A stretch of DNA of 64,000 nt from Xiphias gladius. Lineage: Eukaryota; Chordata; Actinopteri; Istiophoriformes; Xiphiidae. A program made the translations under genes and the position numbers. Shown piece by piece: positions 58,901 through 64,000 of this stretch (position 1 is the first letter of the stretch; each line of letters opens with the position of its first letter). The stretch lies in the NCBI RefSeq assembly GCF_016859285.1, contig NC_053408.1, forward strand, positions 4,781,713 through 4,845,712. The letters run 5' to 3'. The notes below the pieces were generated by a model. It did no database searches. It was not told the DNA's origin and saw only the letters and a program-made list of their open reading frames with translations.

Positions 58901-60282
58901 TCAACTTTTTTTTGGAACTTCCTGGGTTTCCAACCTGCATATTTATGCGCAAATTGAAAATGCGCATTAAAAAACAGGTGGACAGAAACGCATCTCTGGT
59001 CTCGGATGTCTCATGAAGCTAAAACGGCACCATGCTCACCGTGCAAACTATGACTGGTCAGGGATCGAGGTGTAGGCTGACATGTCCTGGCTAAGTGACG
59101 ACAGGAAGTTTAGGCGGCATCTCCTATTTTGACATAGCAACCATCTCTCTCAAAAAAAAAAAAAAAAAAAGAAAGAAAAAGAGTAGCCTGATCTCAGCAG
59201 TACTCCGCTCCAGAGCATGATGAACTAGCCTGTAGCTGCGGCTGTGAAGTCTTTCACTACGGATAACCCAGCATCGAAAGAGCTCTACAGACGAAGATCA
59301 ACTCAGAGAATACTTTAACTAATGAGCCTTGAATCAGAATAAAACGGCCCAATTCTCAGACTGTACAAGAGAAAGTGGGAAATGGGAGAAAAGGAAAATA
59401 TCTGGGTATATCTAGTTTTCACCGTACTCGACTCTCTTCACCAGCCTCTAGTTTCTTTTGGCTCACTGCTGTTTTATGCCAGGCAGGTAGAGTACACTCT
59501 GCTGCTGTACCTGGCACTGACGAGTATTTGTGCTGAATCACACCAAAGCAATGAGCTAGAAGTGGCTAAAAGCTGTGGAGAGCTGCGGAGCTGGGAGGGT
59601 TTGGCTTTGACTGATTCTTTCACATTACTCTAAGTGATTTGATTGAGTGTTTACATATAATCGCAGCTTCATGCAGGTGCAAGTGGGCCAGGATAGCTCA
59701 GGTGACTAAGGTAGAGGGTTGGTTTTAACGCCAACCTCAGTTTTCGCTCTCTGGGCCTCCTCTCCAGACCTCTCAGCCTTGTGGCCCTGTCGGGAGCGCT
59801 TCCCTCTCCTCTTGCCCTTCCCCCCTGTGGCTCCTGCTGCTGCTCCTGCGGAAGAAGCAGCATCTGCTCCACCACCACCACCACCACCACCACCGCCGCC
59901 GCCGCCACCGGCTCCTTCTTCTGTAACAGTTTCGCCTTCACTTTCCCTCGTTTCCTCTGAGTTGACAATGCGGCGCACCACCTTTCTGATCACCTGCGGG
60001 GGGCAGAGGCATGTCAGGGAGAGGACGAGGGGGGGGAACGCAGGAAAGCATTTTGAGAGGAGAAATAATGGGAAGAAGGTTGGGGAAGGGGAAGTGTGTG
60101 TCTATAGGTGTATGAGATACAGTAGCATGTGTTAGAGTCTGTGTGTTACTGTGTCAAAGTGTGTGTTCTTGCGTTGGTGTGTCTGTCAGCATCCTGGTGG
60201 CACCTGTTTGAGATGATAGACTTTAAAACTATTTCAAAAAGCTCTGCCTTTTTCCATTTGAAACACTGGTGTGTGTTCTGCA

Positions 60283-60345
<63 letters not shown>

Positions 60346-63300
60346 TGTGGGATAAGGATGCGACGGGTAATGGTGGAGGGTGAGGATGGTTACTTTTCTG
60401 GTGACCAGATTCCCCTCTTCATCTGTGAACTGCTCCTCCGTCACAGACTCTCCCGGAATGTTTCTGGCCTCCTCTCCCTGGGGGGAAGGTTTAAGTGTGG
60501 ACAGAGGGAGATGAGAAACGCAGGGATGGGAGAGGCGGGTGGGAAGGATGGAGGGGTAAAGGTCCAGGGTGCGAAGAGTTTTGAGAGGTTAAGCGTAGGA
60601 TTGTTATGCAGAAAATACAGCAACATTTCTAAACAGACGTCAGCCTGCCCGCCACAGCCGCTGGGTTTCCCGCGGTTCCAATCGAGAATAAAGATTTGAA
60701 AACCTCACAGCAGTATTCCTCGGACGTGACAGGTGCAAAACCAGCGTTAGCGGTGGTGAAGACTGGGGCAGTCTTTTTTTTTTAAGTGCAGTTTCCTTGT
60801 TAAAAATGCTCAGACAGACAAAAACATATCCTAAAACCAAATGCCCTTTCCTCCACTCTAATCAGTGACAAAACGGGACGTCTTAGGATACTGTGAAGCC
60901 GTTTGTGCTATTTTTTTTTTTTTTTTTTTTTAGCAGTGTAAGAGTTTTCTGAGGGGAGGGGCCCTTTGGAAAACCCAGCTGACGCTAGTGCATTACACAG
61001 GCTGACTCAACATGTTACTTGTGCTTTAGCAACCAAAACTTCAAGAAAAAACAAAAAAAAAAACCACAAGCCTGCAGTAATCAGAGACAGGCATTCATGC
61101 TACAGTAATGCGAAGTTGGATATCCAGATATTTTATCATCGTGGCAAATGCTTTTTCTTGGCAGAATCCAACAATTTCACGAGGATGTGTCCAGAGGGAG
61201 AAAAAAAAATAAAAAAAAAATCTATCACTTCAAACGAAAAAAAAAAAAGCTTCAAACTTTCAACAGCAAACCTGATCCAACTCTGCTATGATTGATGACC
61301 CTGAAACCTGTGTCATGCCCATGAAAGAATCTGGTAGCACCTCAGTCAACAACGCTAAAGGCCACACACATGTAACACACTGTCAGCTCAAAAACGAGGC
61401 TCAATTTACACAGAGACGTTTTAGACTTGCAACAATTCGTCGATCGCTCGATCGACTGAAAATTAATCAGCAACACTTCTGATCATCAATAAATCTTCCA
61501 CGATTTTCTGGTTCCAGTTAGTCAAATGTAAATATTAGTTAGTCGCTAGTTTCTCTAGTTTTTCTACGATTATAAGTCGAATACAAGACATCACTTTGGC
61601 CTCTGTGAAACCAGGGTGGATATCTGTCCACGTTTGCTGACATTTTATAGACCCAGCGATTAATCACTTAATCAAGAAAATAGCTGTCAGATAAATCGAT
61701 AATTTAAAGCAATCGTTTTAATCCGACATAAGTAATATGTTATTTGTTTTGTACGTTTCATATTAAGCTTCTACAAAACAGTAAAACATTTAACAACAAG
61801 GGCCACCTCCAGTATCTCTGCTAATCCATCAGAAGTGGGCTGATCATAGTTGGGCAGATTTTCAGCTCCTGTGGAAATCCAGCCTCAGAATTATGCTCAC
61901 CAGTGGAATTTCATATATGGCAGCACATCCAACACTCCACCTGCCAGGTAGCAATGCCAAATACCAAACAGCATGGCAAGTAAAGTAGTGGCTCACACCA
62001 ACAAGCAGTGAGTAGCACGTCATGATACAGCAAGGCTAAACATCAGCACTCTCTCTCTTAAACTCATACACACACACAAACACACACACACACGCACACA
62101 CACACGGACACTCCCCACTGCAGCTACAGTCAGGTTTCCATCCAAATGCAGAGCAGTTTTTGACCCAATACTCGGAAAACTGGCAAAAGGAAACGCGGAT
62201 TGGTATTTGTTTCCATCCATTAATGCCATCTGTATATTGAGAGCTGGGCTAATCCAGATAAACAGTAGGTTGTGCTCATTCTCCTGTCGGGTGCCATTAA
62301 ACCATCGCAGAAAGAGAAAACCACGTTGGAGAGCATGTGGAATGCTTGATGGAAATATGGCATTTCTTTCTGTTTCATGTACTAAATTGAGGCAGTTACA
62401 GTGTTTCATGTGCACATGATTTATTCGCTAAATCTGTTTCCATTGCTCCTTGTAACATTTTGTTTTTATTAACGAGCAGAGTTTTGCACATCAGCCAATA
62501 ATAAAAAACAATTTAGTGATATTTTGACTTTTTTTTTTAACTTTTCACTGTTTCCACTCAGGTTTTTATTGTGCAAATTGAAAATTCTCATATCAACATT
62601 TGGAGGTAAACCCACTCCATGATACATTCTCTTTCTGTCACACTTTCTTACTCTTAAAAAACACTATAGCTGCAAACATACACACTCATGTTACCAAGTA
62701 TGTACAGAAACATACAAACTCATACTTTCTGTCTATAAAACACACCAATGCTGTCGAACACACCTGCACAGCAGGTAACTTTTGTTCAATCTTTCTATAC
62801 ATCTCTGTGACTCACTCTTCTTCACATACTTGCACAGAGTCATAGAGCTTATACTAGTGCACTGCACACTAACTCCAGCTCTCCACACACCGGGTCTCAC
62901 ACACCTTGAGTATGACCCGTCTGCGGTACACCCTGGTGGTGACAGTGGTCTCCTCGTCAGAGCCGGACTCTTCAGCTCTAACGCCCCCCTGACGAAGGCA
63001 GCCCAGCAGCAGTGTAACATTAATGACCCCAGTGTGTTTGTGAGTGTGTGACAACTCAATACTCTGTGATATCCTTTGAATGGTTAAGATTATTATGTTA
63101 AAAAATTAAACATTGGAGCAATTTTGCCACTGAAATGAATATGATCGAAAGAGACTGGAGTGCTGGTTCGTATTCCTGGTCTCTGCTTAAACGTTTTAAG
63201 CCCACTAATAACTTATTCCTTGAAAGCCTGTATATAAGAGAAAAAAAAAGATGAGGCCTTGAATTAAGGCAAAATAGATCTGAAGACTTTTTCAAGGCCT

Positions 63301-64000
63301 AGAGACACCACAGTGTGTCTTTGTGTTTGTGCATGGATTTAAATAAAAAAAAGAACAAAAAGAACAAGTAAAACAGAATCGGTCTTGAAGAACGACTCTC
63401 ACCTGGACTTTGTGCTGGGACCTGTCACCTCCCTCCTCCTGGCCTCTGCTTGGTCCCGCTGTGCTGCTTTCATCCTGAGATCCTTTCCTCTTGGCCTCCT
63501 TTTCCTTTCCTTCCCTCGCTACGTCAGTTTGACCTCCATTCTGTCTGTCGGTCTGAGCCGAGGGCTGCTCCAGCAAATCAGCTAGATTTTCGGGGCTGGG
63601 GGAATAAAATATAGAGAGGAGATATATTGAGCTGCTACCACAAACCTGCTGGTGTGAGAGTAAACCTTGGTGTCTAAATCTTTGAATAGGAAAATGGTAG
63701 AATAAAACCAAATCCTACCTGCCCTCCTCAGTGCCAGGCAGTGATGAATCTATGATCATGTCGGACGTCGCACTTCTCCAACCTGAAACTGAACACACGA
63801 CTTTTTCTGCTTGCCGTACTTGTTCAAGGATGGCATTCACCCTCTCCTCTGTCATCTCCACATCCTCGAAGCCTCCCTCCAGCTTGATATCCTCCAGCAG
63901 ACTCTGCAGCCTCTCCTGGGTCATCTCCTCTTCTTCTTCTCCCTCTTCTTCCTGCCTTCCATTACCTTGACCAATGTCTGAGGCAGCATCTTCTTTTTGG
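55951..64000 (-). CDS. ankyrin, C-terminal regulatory region (partial)
   Basis: Ankyrins tie membrane proteins to the spectrin skeleton. Only the tail after the death domain is in the window; the 5' part lies beyond the right edge. Exons: 64000(open)-63719, 63595-63403, 62988-62905, 60477-60394, 59993-59909, 57712-57641, 56069-55951, all in phase. The first carries [18 protein letters not shown] and [18 protein letters not shown] then SGWRSATSD. The next four hold the ankyrin signature, in parts: [56 protein letters not shown]. The final two give [16 protein letters not shown] and a tail ending NVSDAFT. Other ends are possible: reading through exon 59993 past a Gly run stops at 59706, and a donor at 59736/59735 would give a tail ending KKQGKRSQS. 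Which paralogue (ANK1, 2 or 3) is not settled. Confidence 0.85.
56150..56530 (+). repeat. family N copy followed by family J fragment
   Basis: N: CTGAAATGATTAATGATACTGG to TCTGAAGACG (56150-56365). J: GCCTTCTTGGCGAGAGTTCG to AAGCTAAAGCC (56440-56530). Both lie in the ankyrin penultimate intron. Confidence 0.55.
57150..57420 (-). repeat. family J copy, reversed
   Basis: GCTTAGCTTAGCATAAATCC, then CTAGCTGCTAGC, AACTCTCAGCAAGAAAGG and CAAACTATTGCTTAAAGC, the complement of the family's start. Confidence 0.6.
58455..58990 (+). repeat. family V element, copy 1
   Basis: ACATCCAAATG start, AGATAAACAGCAGGTGGCGC, GGCATTTCTGTTTG, ATTCGCTAGGTCTGTTTCCA and a CAAATTGAAAATGCGCATT end. It matches 62130-62600 in the same order and orientation. 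It lies in an ankyrin intron. Confidence 0.65.
59860..59910 (-). repeat. GGT/GGC trinucleotide repeat at the ankyrin exon edge
   Basis: On the gene strand, GGC then GGT units follow GGAGCC. Each GGT unit supplies a GT dinucleotide, so the repeat overlaps the proposed exon donor (59909/59908). In the read-through frame it encodes polyglycine. Confidence 0.85.
60285..60340. repeat. GT/AC microsatellite in ankyrin intron
   Basis: A pure GT run (plus strand) about 50 bases inside the intron that follows the 60477-60394 exon. Confidence 0.95.
61425..61690 (+). repeat. family N copy
   Basis: TTAGACTTGCAACAATTCG, GATCGACTGAAAATTAATC, CATCACTTTGGCCTCTG and AGCGATTAATCACTTAATC. It lies in an ankyrin intron. 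Confidence 0.6.
62064..62106. repeat. CA microsatellite
   Basis: An interrupted CA run in an ankyrin intron. Confidence 0.9.
62130..62600 (+). repeat. family V element, copy 2
   Basis: CAGGTTTCCATCCAAATGC start, TTTGTTTCCATCCATTAATG, AGATAAACAGTAGGTTGTGC, TTCGCTAAATCTGTTTCCA and a GCAAATTGAAAATTC end. It lacks a protein. The ends suggest short GTTTCCAT-type inverted termini. Confidence 0.65.

Noticed and set aside
59669-59968. Frame with a polyvaline run opposite the GGT repeat
   Set aside because: Out of frame with the ankyrin signature VIRKVVRRI; it is a repeat shadow.
1-64000. Search by eye for retroviral, LTR, Polinton, tRNA, rRNA or CRISPR features
   Set aside because: No convincing reverse transcriptase, capsid, envelope, cloverleaf or regularly spaced repeat was found. 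Faint matches would need a profile search.

Overview
The window is vertebrate, and almost certainly teleost, nuclear DNA. Genes are split by short introns with canonical GT..AG borders. The order arl4d, tmem106a, nbr1, psme3, glucose-6-phosphatase matches the human 17q21.31 neighbourhood. CA/GT microsatellites and AT-rich dispersed repeats of the kind common in percomorph fish fill the spaces. I saw no retroviral or LTR element, rRNA, tRNA or CRISPR array.

Layout, left to right. 0.7-3.4 kb: arl4d (minus), with a single coding exon and a CRE-bearing GC-rich 5' region. 6.5-10.6 kb: tmem106a (minus), seven coding exons. 10.6-13.2 kb: a CpG-rich stretch without a gene. 13.3-26.0 kb: nbr1 (minus), reconstructed as 22 coding exons that close in frame (1084 aa). 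26.0-26.8 kb: a short divergent promoter with an NRF1 site. 26.8-32.5 kb: psme3 (plus), ten exons, 256 aa. 35.6-38.2 kb: a damaged glucose-6-phosphatase gene (minus). 39.4-42.8 kb: an intact glucose-6-phosphatase gene (plus), head to head with the damaged one. 47.0-52.1 kb: a teleost C2H2 zinc-finger gene (plus). 54.4-64.0 kb: the 3' end of an ankyrin gene (minus), running off the right edge.

The genes do not form one pathway. They include a small GTPase, a lysosomal membrane protein, an autophagy receptor, a proteasome activator, glucose output from the ER, a putative DNA-binding factor and a membrane-skeleton adaptor. Their shared story is conserved synteny. In human, NBR1 is head to head with BRCA1; here psme3 occupies that place.

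The most notable structure is the inverted glucose-6-phosphatase pair. A 258-bp block of the last exon differs at only 6 positions between the copies, while the sequence on both sides has diverged strongly. This is the mark of recent gene conversion. The minus copy also has a +1 shift in a G run of exon 1 and lacks a GT donor after exon 2. Other points worth a second look are a GGT-repeat ladder of possible splice donors in the ankyrin tail, dinucleotide repeats abutting splice sites in tmem106a, a duplicated two-finger module with lost zinc ligands in the zinc-finger gene, and several recurring repeat families.
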